Positions 20,670-32,082 are shown, numbered from the stretch's first letter. The stretch is 64,000 nt of DNA from Heterodera schachtii (GCA_023374025.1 SIJG01000044.1:929049-993048), one strand, 5' to 3'. Numbers and translations are program-made. Notes: generated by a model from the sequence alone, not told the origin.

Positions 20670-22781
20670 TTAGTTGTACATGGACAAATGTTCGTTTTTC
20701 TTCGCTTTCTGTTTCTCACTGCTGGTCAACAATATGTCCATTTTTTCCTCCGTCAGTTTGAGTAAAACCAACGAAAAGTCACGGACTATCTCCAAATTTG
20801 TGCGCAAAAGGTCAATAAATCTCTGATCATATTCAACAAGTGCGTCGTTGCCTTGGGTTCTTTAATAAATGTAAAAGTTCCAATTTTAAATAGTAGAATT
20901 AATTGCCATTTTCATTTCGTATTTTCAAACATGAAAATGCCATGCCGAACTCCTTGGTTAAATCTCTCGATCAAAGAACTTAGTTAGCCTTTTGTCTTAG
21001 TTCTAAATTGTTCTTATTTGAAGGGGACGGGTCTTAGAAGTCTAAAAGTCGTATTTTCTTATTTTCCTATTAAAAGAAAGGTTTTTTCAATTTTGTAAAA
21101 TTAATTTAGCTTTCTTCAAAGTTTTAATAAAAATTACCATTTTAAATAGTAGAATTAATTGCCATTTTCATCAAACATGAAAATGTCATGCCGAACTCCA
21201 TGGTTAAACCTCGCGGTCAAAGAATTTAGTTAGCATTTTGTCTTATTTCTCTTATTTGGAGGGGCCGGGTCTTAGAAGTCTAAAAGTCTTATTTTCTAGT
21301 TTTTCTATTCAAAGATAAGCTTTTTCTTCAATTTCTGAAATTAATTTTAAAAAACGGATAGCTTTCTTCAAAGTTTTATTAAATGTTTGGCAATATTAAT
21401 TTGTCTTACCTACCACAAAAGCTTTTGAGAGCAGAAAACTAAGTAAGCCACATGTAAAATTAAACTTCAACACCACTTATAATTATTAAAGTTTTGAGCG
21501 AATGGTTGGTTTGGTTGCGATAAAAAAATCAAAAATTTTCGGTCAGTTTTTACGATAAATATTCAAATAGAAAAGACGAAAAAATATCCGCGCCGAACTC
21601 TCTAATAATGGGTTATCATCTTTTTATTACCGGTGCAAATTGCGCTCCAATTCCATGCGATCCTTATGGTATGTACGTAATTCCTCAAATAATTAAAAAG
21701 AATTTAATATTTAGAATTTACAGTTTAAAAACACCGTTTTTGCTTCGTCGATGGAACCATAATTGGCGTCCACCTTACTATCAATCGTTTCCTGGAAAAA
21801 AGAAATGTTATCTAATATATTAATTTTGCAATGTGTGTGTGTGTCACAAATTTTTGAATTATTTATTGACACGATTGTTTTAGATATTAAAAGAGAAGGA
21901 GGGAGGGGGTGAGAAAGAGAAAAGAAGAGAAAGCGAGAGAGAGAAAAGAGAAGAGAGGGAGAGAGAAAAGACGAGAGAGAGAGAATGCTTTTTTCGTTGG
22001 TTTATAAAATTAAGAATTCTCTCATTAAACGATTTAAAAAAACATAAGTCCATCCAGCATATCTATACTTACTGCTGGCGCCGGGAAAAATTTGAAAAGT
22101 TTACCGAGAAATAGTTTTTATTTTCACTTTATTTTTTGGGGGTTTTAAGTAATTATAATATAATATTTATGATAAATTATGATTGTTATTTCTAAATTGG
22201 CACAAAACTTTCTTACCAATACTTCCATGGTGGGCACGTCATCTTTTATCTGTTTGTCAAGCTTCAAACTGCGCACTTTTGACAGCAAATGCATATGGTC
22301 CTTCCCCACATCAACTACATTTTTTATAATTTATTTTTTGATTAAAATTACAGTACTTTTTTCTTCACTTACCGTACAGTGGTCGTGATTTGTCTATTAA
22401 TTGTTGAATAAATTTGCTTTCCAATGGATTTTGTTCATTGTCAATCATTTGGGCAATTTCATTCACTTCCAGTACAAAAGCAGGAATTTTTTCTTCCAAG
22501 ATTGTGTTCAACTGTTGGTCCATTTGCATTTGCAATTTTTCAATCAAAAAAATTAAATTTCATTTCAATTAAAATATATTTTTAAAATTCACCTCTTTTT
22601 TTAGCAATTCTTTTTTGCTATTCACCAATTTTTTGTCTTCTTTTCCCAGTTTTGGTTCGTCGCCTTTTTGCTCTGCTTTTTCCAGTGGAGAAGAAGTTAC
22701 TTTTTTGGTGGCACCAATTGTCTTTTCAAAAAATGTTGAAAAAATAAATAAAACACAAAATAATTTTGAGAGATTTGACAT
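20670..22781 (-). CDS. Secreted helical protein, copy C, intact six-exon gene
   Basis: Exons on the minus strand are 22593-22781, 22373-22511, 22217-22314, 21735-21791, 21631-21683 and 20670-20859; every junction has gt..ag ends and matching phase. The predicted protein is 241 aa. Residues 1-24 are a signal peptide (LSKLFCVLFIFSTFF). Residues 25-63 are Lys/Glu-rich. The rest is predicted helical, with segments such as IPAFVLEVNEIAQMIDNEQN, HLLSKVRSLKLDK and RFIDLLRTNLEIVRDFSLVL. There are no transmembrane segments after the leader and almost no cysteines. The helical layout faintly recalls nematode fatty-acid-binding FAR or SXP/RAL-2 proteins, but I see no diagnostic motif. Exon 2 could start earlier at MIEKLQ if another acceptor is used. 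The role is unknown; an effector or secreted carrier is inference. Confidence 0.65.
21893..21985. repeat. GA-rich microsatellite
   Basis: A polypurine stretch of gaga and gagaaaag words lies in the intron between exons 3 and 4 of secreted-gene copy C, where copies A and B carry a different insertion. A short (TG)n tract precedes it at 21831-21842. Confidence 0.8.
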
Positions 22782-23582
22782 TTTATTTTTTCTAAATTAT
22801 TTTTAATATTTTAGTAGCGAACAACTCCAAAATGTCGCAAATTGCGAAAATATAAAATTGATGGATGAAATGAAGAGCAAAAACTGCCAGACTTAGCTTT
22901 ATTTGTTAACAAAACAAATTAATTAAATCAATAAATCCTTCCATGGTAGTCAAATTTTTTGATTTTAGGTATATAAATGCTTTTTTTTTGCCTCCTTTCT
23001 TTATGGCATATGATTAAAAAGGAAAAAAATGTAAATCCCTACAATTAGCCCTAGCAATTAGTTAAAAAATAATAAATTACAATTCACACTGATTTGCCTT
23101 TTAAACATGTTAAAAAATCAATGGTTAACTCTTATTTCATTGATTAACATAATTAAAATCAATAATTCACTTTTTGTATAAAAAATTATGGAAAGATTAA
23201 GAAAAAACCAATGCTTAATTGTCTTAATTCTATTGTATAAATCTCTTTCTCTGACTCTCTCTTTCTTTCACACGTGCTCTATCCTTGTCTCTCAATCTAT
23301 TCAAATCAATGATTTACTTTTTGTATATATATTTTTTATGTTTAATAATAATAAAATAAAAATTCAATGCATAACTAAATTAATTGTTTATTCTTTACTC
23401 GTTGATAATTTCGCAAGTTTTTGCGTTCCGCGATTTAATGCTCCCATAAGCTTATTTATTATGCTTTTCAGTGTTATAATCTCTCTCTCTCTCTCTTTTA
23501 ATTATATAATTAATATATACATTTCTTGTGTGAAAAAAATATGAATTGTGAGCGCGTCTCATTAATAAATTAGCATTAAATG

Positions 23583-26500
23583 TTAATATGAAAGAAAATT
23601 TGCTGGCATTGGTTTTTCTCCAAAATCGGTATCTGCACTAAGTCGATTGGCGAATTCGAAGAATAATTTGCCGGAATTTGGATCAGAAGACATCAATGAA
23701 AATTGATCACGATTCGCCTTGAAAAAGGCGCGCAACACTTTAACACTCAAATTGAAAAAGAAATCCTAAAATGGGGAAAAAGTTCAATTAGCCTTAAATT
23801 TCTCTGGGCCCAAAAATACGATTTTTTTTTCTTTAAATTTCTTTAGACCCAAAAAATCCAATTTTTTTTCTCTATAAATTTCTTTGAACCCCAAAAATCT
23901 TATTTTTCTTCTCTTTTTGAAACTTGGCACCTTAAAATAATCAAGTTGATAGCGAATGGCCAGAAGAAAACGGTCGATCAGCGGAATTTCAACGCAATTG
24001 ATCAGATGATTAGCACAGCGCGTCTTGACCCAGTCCACTTGGAAATAGTCGGCCAATATGAGCAACGGAAGGACATTTTTAGCTTAAATTTAAAAGTTAA
24101 TAATTTCATCTAATTATTAATTAATTGCGTTTTACGATTTGGCAAAATCGGGAACAGAAGAGCATTGCTCGAAATTGCCTCCAAAAAATCCATGAACTGC
24201 TCCATGTCGATGCCCAATTTGTTCAAAGTGAGCGATCGCTGCTGCTTCTCCTTCATTTCCACGCTGAGCATTTGACGGACCATGGGCGATTGGCACATGA
24301 GCCAAGCAGCAGACACAGTAACCTGAAAATTGATACATTATCCATTAAGCAATTTTTTTGAATTATTATGACTTCGTTTTTAAGGCACTAAAAATCGCGA
24401 AATAGGCACCTAAAAACCCAGAAAAAAAAATTGCAAAATAGACACTAAATAGGCATAAAAATCCTCAAATAGGCAAAAAGTAAGCAAATAGAAATTTTTA
24501 ACGCTTTTAAGGTAGCAAAACGTAAAACTTGATAAAAGGAAAGTAAATCTGTTAAATCTAAATTGTAAATGAAATAATTATATATCTTTTTTTTTGAATA
24601 AGGACAAATTTTAAATTAAAAATTACCAAAAGGAATTTTTATTTTTGAATTAATTTTTGGGAAAATTTTTTCCAATTCTTAGCGGTGTATTTTCATAAAT
24701 TTTTTGAGTCGATTCTTAAGTGTGTATTTTTCGTATTTATTGCATTTTTATTGATAAATTTCCAAAAAATCGCGAAATAAGGGCGAAAGTGGCGAAATAG
24801 ACACAAAAATAGGCGTTTGGGCATCAAGTACAAAAAGTTCCAAAATTGGCAAAATTAGGCATTATTAACCAAGCGGTTTTTCATGGTTAGCTACATGTAT
24901 TAAATGCGCAAAATTTTAGGCATTTTGCCTAAAAAACCAATCCCTATTAATGATTAATTAATGCTAATTGTCGCTTCACCTTTCTGTTACCAATATGCAC
25001 GGTCAAATCGTCGGCCGGCGAACTCAGCGGAGGGCAAGGACTGGAGAAAAATTAAAATAAATAATTTATTTTTAATGGATTTTCACTTTTCGTCCATGTT
25101 TTCGCGTTTTTTGAGAAGCCGTACCAGCACTGATTGTGTGGGTGAGACGGGCATCATGGCAGGGACGGTCCCAGGATTTCGGGTTGGGGGGGGGTACTCG
25201 CCCCCCGGGCGACGACCTTTTTTTTTTTTTTTTTTGCTTTTCACTCCACTTTTTTTTTGCGGCGGTTTTTCCAAAAAACTTTTTTGGAAAAAGGGGGTCC
25301 GGCGGTGCCGATAGGCGCCGCCGGGAAAATTTTTGCATTTTTTATGCAATTTGTTAACGAATTTTGTCCAAAAAAAGTGATGAATTTTGCGCTTTTGAGC
25401 CATTTTTAGGAGATTTTCGTCAAAAAATGTCTATTTTTTGAAAATTTAGTGAAATTTTTTGGAAAATTTGGGTGAGAGGCTAGGTCTGGGGGGGGGTACC
25501 ACCAAGGAAAATCTTAAATTTTCAGCAAAAGTACTATTTTTTCCTTAAAAATTTCGGGTGCGGAGGGGCCTTGGGGGGGGTACGTACCCCGCGTACCCCC
25601 CCCCCCCCCCTGGGACCGTCCCTGCATCATGGGTTGATTAGTGCCAGGTTTTACTGACGCCGATGGAGTGCCAAGTCTTACCGTCGCCGGCTGCTGGAAA
25701 TTTTGGGCCCCGTAGTTTGATGGGCCCTGCGAGATTTAAGAGAAACCGCATAAAAATTTTGTCAAAAAAACTAGAAAACCGAGCCACTAGTGCTATCCTC
25801 ATATTAATTCTTTGAGGTTTTTCGAGACCGAATCCGAGACTTAAGACCGAGTGACAGGCCCGTAACCAGGGAGGGGGGGGGGGCAAGGGGGGGGGGCAGT
25901 TGCCCCCCCCCCCCCCCCCGAAATGAAAAATGAAAAAATTTTCCAGTAAAAATTGGCAATTTTTGAAATTTTTTTAGCTAATTTTCTTAACTAAATGCAT
26001 TAAAAATTCAAAAATTTTCCCGGCGGCGCCTATCGGCACGGCCGGACCCCCATTTTGCCTTATGTTTGCGCAATTTTAACCAAAAAAAGGCAAAAATAAT
26101 CCATTTTTGGAGAAAGATGGCTAAAAATTCCATTTTTTGCTCTACGGTTAAAAGGATTGGAAGATAAAAAAATTTTTGGCTGAAGAGCAAAAAAACAAAA
26201 CAAAAAAAGCTCTTCGGTTTGCCCTTCCCGAAATTTTTTTCTGGTTACGGGCCTGCCGCGTGACATGACCCCGAGATCGACTCGACCCCGAGATAGAAAA
26301 AACCCGAGACTTTTCTCGAGTCGAGACTCTCGAACAGCACAAAAAGTCATGCCACCAAAGTAACTTCCCATCCCTCTAACATGCCTGCTGGGAAACAAGT
26401 TGCAGTTGGGCATATTGCTGCTGTTGCTGTTCGGCATAATACGCTGGCATTCCGCCCATTGTATTGGCATTCTGTTGGGCTTGAAGTGTTGGCATTCCGC

Positions 26501-26812
26501 CCACAATGTTGGCATTCGGTTGGGCTTGAAGTGTTGGCGTTCCGCCCACAATGTTGTTGGCACGTGGCTGTGCCATAAATGTTAGTGTGCCGCCCGTGTT
26601 CAGTGTTTTTGTCTAGAATTCATTTTTTCCGATCAAAATCATTGGTAGGCATAGGCATTGATTGAATTATCACTTCTTTGATCACTTGCGCCCCTTGCGC
26701 GTCCCATTCCCACACAATGATTTGTGCCAATGGCACAGGCACATCCGACAAATTTGCATTGCCAATGTCTTTAATTATCAAGCGACAAGGGTTGTATGCA
26801 AATGAAAAATCC
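23583..26812 (-). CDS. BTB/POZ-BACK domain protein, only copy with all BTB exons
   Basis: Exons read on the minus strand are 26674-26812, about 26380-26612, 24980-25040, 24136-24322, 23931-24082 and 23583-23765 (stop at 23583). The last four join in perfect phase and give a BTB fold: DDLTVHIGNRK, then VTVSAAWLMCQSPMVRQM, then NVLPLLILADYFQVDWVKT and IPLIDRFLLAIRYQLD, then a BACK-like end with RAFFKANRDQFSLM. BTB proteins commonly act as substrate adaptors for CUL3 ubiquitin ligases. The two 5' exons encode an unrecognised domain (VPLAQIIVWEWDAQG) and a Gln/Asn-rich linker with 15-residue repeats (NIVGGMPTLQAQ). The join between the linker exon and the exon at 25040 is not phase-matched by what I found, so an exon is missing from my model or from the gene. 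The start codon is not located. The large intron holds two hAT MITEs. Confidence 0.6.
24365..24945. mobile_element. Non-autonomous element with 'aaataggcac' repeats
   Basis: The left end reads cttcgtttttaaggcac and the right end, inverted, reads ttggttttttaggca. The inside repeats aaaataggcac and relatives. A shorter relative in opposite orientation ends at about 29134 (gtgcctaaaaaacgaagccc), and 59721-60173 shares the 'gcctattttt' words. It lies in the first BTB intron (24323-24979). The ends are imperfect and I found no clean target duplication. Confidence 0.5.
25152..25632. mobile_element. hAT-type MITE with 8-bp target duplication
   Basis: The element occupies 25160-25624 (465 bp). Its 16-bp terminal inverted repeats are perfect (cagggacggtcccagg). 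It is flanked by the 8-bp duplication catcatgg on both sides. TIRs beginning CAGGG with 8-bp duplications are typical of hAT elements. The inside has long G, T and C runs and the motif ggcggtgccgataggcgcc, but no transposase. Confidence 0.9.
25847..26263. mobile_element. Second hAT-type MITE with 8-bp target duplication
   Basis: The element occupies 25855-26255 (401 bp). Its 15-bp terminal inverted repeats are perfect (caggcccgtaaccag). The flanks ccgagtga and ccgcgtga form an 8-bp duplication with one mismatch. Next to the left end are two long G-runs followed by an 18-base C-run, which could fold into a hairpin or quadruplex. It shares the inner motif ggcggcgcctatcggcac with the neighbouring MITE. 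Confidence 0.88.
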
Positions 26813-26819
26813 CTAAACA

Positions 26820-27895
26820 CAAAAAATTATTTTAGGCAGAATTAGCTATTTTTGAAGAATTTGGCAATAAAAAACGGATTGGAAATTTTTTTGCCTTATT
26901 AATAATAATATTATTATTAAAATTTAATTTTTAAAATTTGTATTTAAAATATTTTGGAACCCAAATCGAATTAATAAACCAATTGCTTAAATAATTTAAT
27001 GTTTTTCAAAAATTCCTCCAGTCAGATAATCGCATCCCATTTAGGTCGTGTCAGAGCTACGTTGGCGCGCGGCATTTTTTGCCACTAATTCGAAAATGTT
27101 ATTAATTTTTTTATAATTAATTAAATTTTTATTAGGATGATTTGCTAGAGCGACTTTAAATAAATTATATGAAGTTTTCAACAACAAAAATGACCAGATA
27201 AAGTCAATTTTTCAGGTTCTTGCCAATTGTATTATATAGCCTTTAGATTAGAACCGGATTAAACTAGGAAAAATGAAAACAAAAGCGGGACAGGATTCCC
27301 ACCCATTCCCGTAAAAATCCCGTCAATTTTAACGGGAATCCCGATGGAAACGGAAAAAATTTATATAAAAACTAAATTATTTTTTAAATTTAAATTTAAT
27401 TATTTTTCAAGTGAATTTATTTTTGTTCATATTGCTTAAAAATCAAGATCACATCTTGTGCCAATTTTAAAAATATTAAGAATCCCTAGGCAATTCAAAA
27501 AAATCATAAATTAATGAACGTAATCCCATTCCAGCCGGGCTCTACTTTAGATCAAAACAATATCATTTAATTTGAGTGGTTAATAAAAAAGTTATGCGTT
27601 TGGCACCAAAAAGGACCGTGCCAAAATTACCCATCTCAGTTGGCCCCAAAAAAAAATCTTGAGAAAATTTTAATATATAAAAAATTACACTGCAGCGAAT
27701 TGAGTCACTTCATTGAATTTTGAGCCAATGTTAATCGAAAGTGATTTTTCATCAACAATAATATATTCATCAAAAATTTCCATCGCTTTTTCTGAACATT
27801 TTAATTTAGGCAAATTATTGGTAAGGACAAGGATATTCAAATTTAGAGTCAGAAGAGTGTGTTAGGGGTCATGAGATAATTAAATCCAATTAAAT
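26820..27895. other. AT-rich region, no gene seen
   Basis: The stretch lacks open frames of interest. A short block near 27290-27350 is made of words such as cccgtaaaaatcccg and gggaatcccgat, a weak relative of the GGGATCCCG repeats in the inverted-repeat arms. A 5' exon of the BTB gene could lie here, but I cannot point to one. Confidence 0.4.
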
Positions 27896-27901
27896 ATACT
27901 G

Positions 27902-28283
27902 GAAATTTCGGCTCTATTCCAGTTTACGCGTCCAATGAGTGACCACTCTCACTTTTTTAGGTCATAACTTTTTTCTTACTTGACTCAATCCATGCATTCT
28001 TGGTATCATTCGAAAGCTTAAAGTTTAGGAAAGATTTTGATAGCAAAATTCCCGTATAAAGGCAATAGACAAAAAATCATTCTTGAATATACGCGAAAAA
28101 TTATGCATTTCGGGTTTTCTCGTTGACAATATTTGTTCTTTTCTTGTATTTATAAATTCCCTAAACTTTAAGCTTTCGAATGATACCAAGAATGTCTGGA
28201 TTAACCAAGTAAAAACGTTATGATCTAAAAAAGTGAGGGTGGTCACTCATTGGACGCGTAAACTGGAATAGAGCCGAAATTTC
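27902..28283. mobile_element. Palindromic TIR element (about 382 bp)
   Basis: Both ends read gaaatttcggctctattcc going inward, and the inverted match continues for roughly 150 bp per side (including acgcgtccaatgagtgacca and ttggtatcattcgaaagctt). It would fold almost completely on itself. I found no clear target duplication. No coding capacity is visible. Confidence 0.75.
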
Positions 28284-28604
28284 AACTGTTAATTATTTTT
28301 TTTTGTAAATAAAACGATTTTTTAAAATTTTGAATGCCAAGAACACCTGAACACTTCAAATATACAAACAAATGTATTAGGTATTTCGTATTTGTTTTTG
28401 AGCAAAATTACAATGAATTTTTGAATATAAAAATGGGTACAATGTCCAATAACATTGCGACTTAACAAAAATGACCCAACAAACAAAAAATTGGGATGAA
28501 AAAAGCGGAGTTATTGATTCTCAGAGGGAGGGGGAATACATGGATAAGCAAAAAGAAAAATGAAGCAATGACGAATAGGTCAATGATGTGATGAAAGTGT
28601 GGTA

Positions 28605-28935
28605 TTTATGTGGTTATAAAAAAACCATCAAATGAAAATTTTCAATAAAAAATTACTCACAAACTTTGCTCAAACCCAACTAAAATTTTAATTCTTTATA
28701 TCATTCGGCGGCCCCTAACAGTGCTCTATTTTTTGAAAATTTTCAGACGATTAGGAAACACTTAGTTGAATTTTTCAGGCTAATAGAGAATTTTGAGGGC
28801 TATCAAAAGGTATCAAGAATTAAAATTTCGATTATTTTTGAGCAAAGTTATGGGTAATTTTTTGTTGAAAAGTTTCATTTGAATGTTTTTTTTATAACGG
28901 TCTTTTTGATGTCTTTTTTTTTTATAACGGCTCAC
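28605..28935. mobile_element. Inverted-repeat element (about 330 bp)
   Basis: The left arm (ccatcaaatgaaaattttca, then aaaaattac, then tttgctcaaa) reappears inverted at about 28795-28930, with mismatches. The arms surround a short unique centre near 28700-28790. It is non-coding and termini are approximate. Confidence 0.6.
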
Positions 28936-29620
28936 AAATCAGCACCAATGATTGAAATATAACTAATTTAACTATTTTTATTAAGTTTTACGTTTTGCTA
29001 CTTTTAAAAGCGTTAAAAAAAAAATTTATTTTGCCTATTTTTGTGCCTATTCAGTGCCTATTTTTCGATTTTTTCTCCCTTTTTAGGTGCCTATTTCGTG
29101 ATTTTTTGTGCCTAAAAAACGAAGCCCTAGCAATAAATTCTAATTAATTTCCTTTAGATAATTTTATACAAAAAAATAAATGTATGATTAAGGGTAGGTA
29201 GTCTCATTAGTAGGGTTAATATTTTCGTAGCAAATATTGACATTTTTAAATCAAAATTTTGTCAAGAAAAAAAATTTGGGGGATGAATTTTTGAGAAAAT
29301 TTTCCAAAATTTTTTTAGATCGATTCTTAGAGGGTGTATAACTTTTTAAGTGACGAAACGCCAAAGTAATGATTTATAGTGACGAAAAATGTCGTTCATA
29401 TGAAAAATTCAATGCAGATGCGTTTCTTGAGCTTCTTTCTTCAAAAGAATTGAGCAAAAAAAAAAAGAAGAAGTTTTTCTCACTAAAAGTTGCGACCCTA
29501 ATCATTATTTAATAAAAGGTTTTAATATGATTTATTCCCAAAAATAGAACAATTCATTCATCCATTTTGGCAATCCTGAAGAATGGGTGTCCCTAATTTT
29601 TAATTATTTTTTTTTTTGTA

Positions 29621-30615
29621 AATACCCATCATAGGTCCCAGACTCAAAATTGCATAAAAACACTTTTATAGGTTTTCTTAGGTGCTGAAAACGCCTAAAC
29701 CGTCAAAAAACTGCGCGGCAAAGCGTTTAAACCGGTTTTTGAACCGGTTTAAAACTCGAAAATTTGAGTGAAATGGAGGCATCTGACCTTTTAAAACGGT
29801 CTAAATCACATAAATTTGATATCATTCGAAAGCTCTTGACGAGATAAGTCTAAAAATCAAGGAATTAAGTCGAACCAATGCCATCTAGGCACTGGGACAA
29901 CTGAGTCCCAGTGAAAATGGACACTTCAGTACCAAAAATAATAAATGGGAAATAACAATTTAAAAGCAAAGTTTCGCAAAAGGGAGCATGCGCACAAAGA
30001 AATAAAGGATGAACAAAAAGAATTTGACAAGCTAACTTTCGCAAAAGTGAGCACTGCGAAGACGGAGCAAGTAGTGGGGCGAGACGGAGGGCGGAGGAAG
30101 ACGTCTGACGAGCGCCACAGGCGGTTGACTGCGGGGGCCCGAAGGGCCCCCGCCAATCAGTCAACCGCCTGCGGATCACGCGCGGACTTCTTTCGTAGCC
30201 CGTAGTCTCGCCCCACCTACTGGCCGCCGTAGTCGAGTGTGCGGCGATTTTTTAGCGCAATAAGCTAAATTAAACTTTTATATTTGACGTTCTTTTCCCA
30301 TTTTTTGACTACTGGTTTAAAAATAGTTTTACGATTTTGAGGAGCCATAACATGCGTCGGTTCGACTTCATTCCCTGATTTTTAGACTTAGCTCGTTAAG
30401 TGCTTTCGAATGATACCAAATTTGTTCAAAATTTTTTATTTAAAATTGGTTTTTGGCTGATTTTTGAGGCAAATTTTCGTGATTTAAACCGGTTCAAAAA
30501 CCGGTTTAAACGCTTTGCCTTGCAGTTTTTTTGACGGTTAGGCGTATTCAGCACCAAAGAAAACCTATAAAATTGTTTTTATGCGATTTTGAGTCTGGGA
30601 CCTATGATGGATATT
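29621..30615. mobile_element. Long-TIR element (about 1 kb) with GC-rich hairpin at centre
   Basis: The ends match as inverted repeats for about 250 bp with scattered differences, starting at ccatcataggtcccagactc and passing through aaaccggtttttgaaccggt. The middle holds a GC-rich perfect hairpin at 30119-30170: outer arms aggcggttgactg/cagtcaaccgcct and inner arms cgggggccc/gggcccccg. A plus-strand frame of 86 codons and minus-strand frames cross this hairpin; I regard them as chance. Confidence 0.75.
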
Positions 30616-30629
30616 TTCCTTTTTTTAAA

Positions 30630-31005
30630 TTTTGGGTTCAAAACCAGTTTTTATTGGTTTTCAAGGGTGCTGATTACGAATCTAAATTCGGATTTGCCCA
30701 ATTCCGAACCCCTGACCCGAATTCGAACAAAAATTGAAAAAATTTCAAGAATGGAATTTTTTGGGATAAAAGCTCTGATTCGTGCAACAACTATTATTTT
30801 TTTGATTAAAATAATGCTAAATTGTTAATTGGATAAAAATGCGCGGTTTACGCCAAAATTTGACCGATTTTAAAGTATATTTTTGAAAAAATTCAACTTT
30901 TTGTTCGAATTCGAGTCCGGGGTTCGGAATTTGGCAAATCCGAGTTCAGATTCGTAATCAGCACCCTCGAAAACCCCCGGAAATTGATTTTGAGCCTAAA
31001 ATAAA
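30630..31005. mobile_element. Inverted-repeat element (about 375 bp)
   Basis: The left arm has ggtgctgattacgaatct and atttgcccaattccgaaccc. The right arm is its inverted copy (ggggttcggaatttggcaaa, cagattcgtaatcagcaccc). It starts directly after the larger TIR element and is non-coding. Confidence 0.65.
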
Positions 31006-31296
31006 AGAAGTTAAATTAGGGAAATCATTCTTCAGGATTGCCTCCATTTTCCATACTTTCGACTGTTTACATCATCCTCAGTTTCTCAATTTTTCATCAA
31101 CTTTTTCTCGGTTATTCTTTCTTCTGTGCTTGTCATCAAGTGGCTCGTCTTGGCGACGGCCGTTTCTTTATCAGTCTCACATTTTTATTCTAAAAATAGT
31201 TTGGTAATTAAAGTAAAACCAAATTCCGGTATGCTGCAGCAAAAGCTAAATTTATCTTTTTCAGTTTTTGTCAATAATTTTTATCTAATTTAAAAT

Positions 31297-31557
31297 TCAA
31301 AATTGAAATTTTGCTGCTAATAGAGCTTGCCAAGCCCTTATTAGTTGATCTCTTACTAAGCATGGTATGTAATAAAAAATTACACGGTTTTGGCCTTTCC
31401 GGGCTCGAATAAGCGGCAGCCCATAATCAATGTATTTAACATTTCGTTTGTTGCCCGATGAACCAACAGCACCATCAGCAACATTAGTGCATCCGGTGAA
31501 GAACAGTACCATGAAGGCGACCAAGAACAGGGTTTTAAGCATGGTAAAAACACTCAT
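31297..31557 (-). CDS. Small secreted protein or peptide precursor (86 aa)
   Basis: The ATG at 31557 follows an acceptor-like aatttag, which may be a trans-splice or intron boundary. The product begins with a hydrophobic signal peptide (MLKTLFLVAFMVLFFTGC, from the second Met). A Gly/Ser linker, a dibasic site (GNKRNVKYIDYG) and a basic stretch (IRARKGQNR) follow. Its size, leader and dibasic site suit a secreted peptide precursor, but no known family is recognised. A gtgtaa donor near the codons for GQNR could end the exon earlier. It has no homologous copy in this window. Confidence 0.4.
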   Translation of the reverse strand: MSVFTMLKTLFLVAFMVLFFTGCTNVADGAVGSSGNKRNVKYIDYGLPLIRARKGQNRVIFYYIPCLVRDQLIRAWQALLAAKFQF

Positions 31558-31559
31558 CT

Positions 31560-32080
31560 AAATTAGACTTTGTAACGAATTGTTAATGGGATTAACGTTA
31601 TCCGCATGAAATAATAATTATGGATTCATTTTTTAGGCAAATGCATAAAATTCTTGCGCACATAATACGTGTAGATAAGCTCGAAAAACGCCTTTTCCGC
31701 TTGGTTTGGGTTGTCTACGATGACTTTTATAATGCCTATTAGTAGTTACAGGCCGACATTCCGCCGGGTCGACATTCCGCCGGGGTAGTAGTTAGAGACG
31801 ACAAAACCACCGGGTACGGTAGCAGCCCATACCTATGGGAGGGGTGTACGGCCAAGAGCGCCAGCCATTTGAGCGCTGCCAAGTGAGCACGGGCCAACTG
31901 AGCGCCAAAATTTTCAGTACTGAAACCAAAACCTATTGCGCGACTTTTTTCTGCAAACCTAAACCTATTGCAGGGGTGCGCGACTTTTTTTTGTAAAATT
32001 TTTTTCTGAAATTATTTTTTATTATTTTTATTTTAAATAATAATTTTTTATTTTTTAAATTTTTTTATTCGAAAAATTCT
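31560..32080. other. Intergenic region with short word repeats
   Basis: The words gacattccgccggg (twice near 31760-31790) and gagcgc (31855-31915) recur, and ctaaacctattgc repeats near 31925-31970. This resembles the other short-word repeat patches. No gene is visible. Confidence 0.4.
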
Positions 32081-32082
32081 GC

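Larger units (their letters stand above)
18862..23900. repeat. Tandem segmental duplication, unit 3
   Basis: This is the third unit of about 5.0 kb. Its left part, with the hAT piece upstream, matches unit 1, and its middle (19100-21050) matches unit 2. It carries the compact intact copy C of the secreted gene and leads into the intact BTB gene. Confidence 0.75.

Noticed and set aside
26060..26563. 167-codon minus-strand frame with repeated WAECQHFKPNRMP
   Set aside because: It is an alternative frame of the Asn/Gln repeat exon of the BTB gene, running into a MITE.
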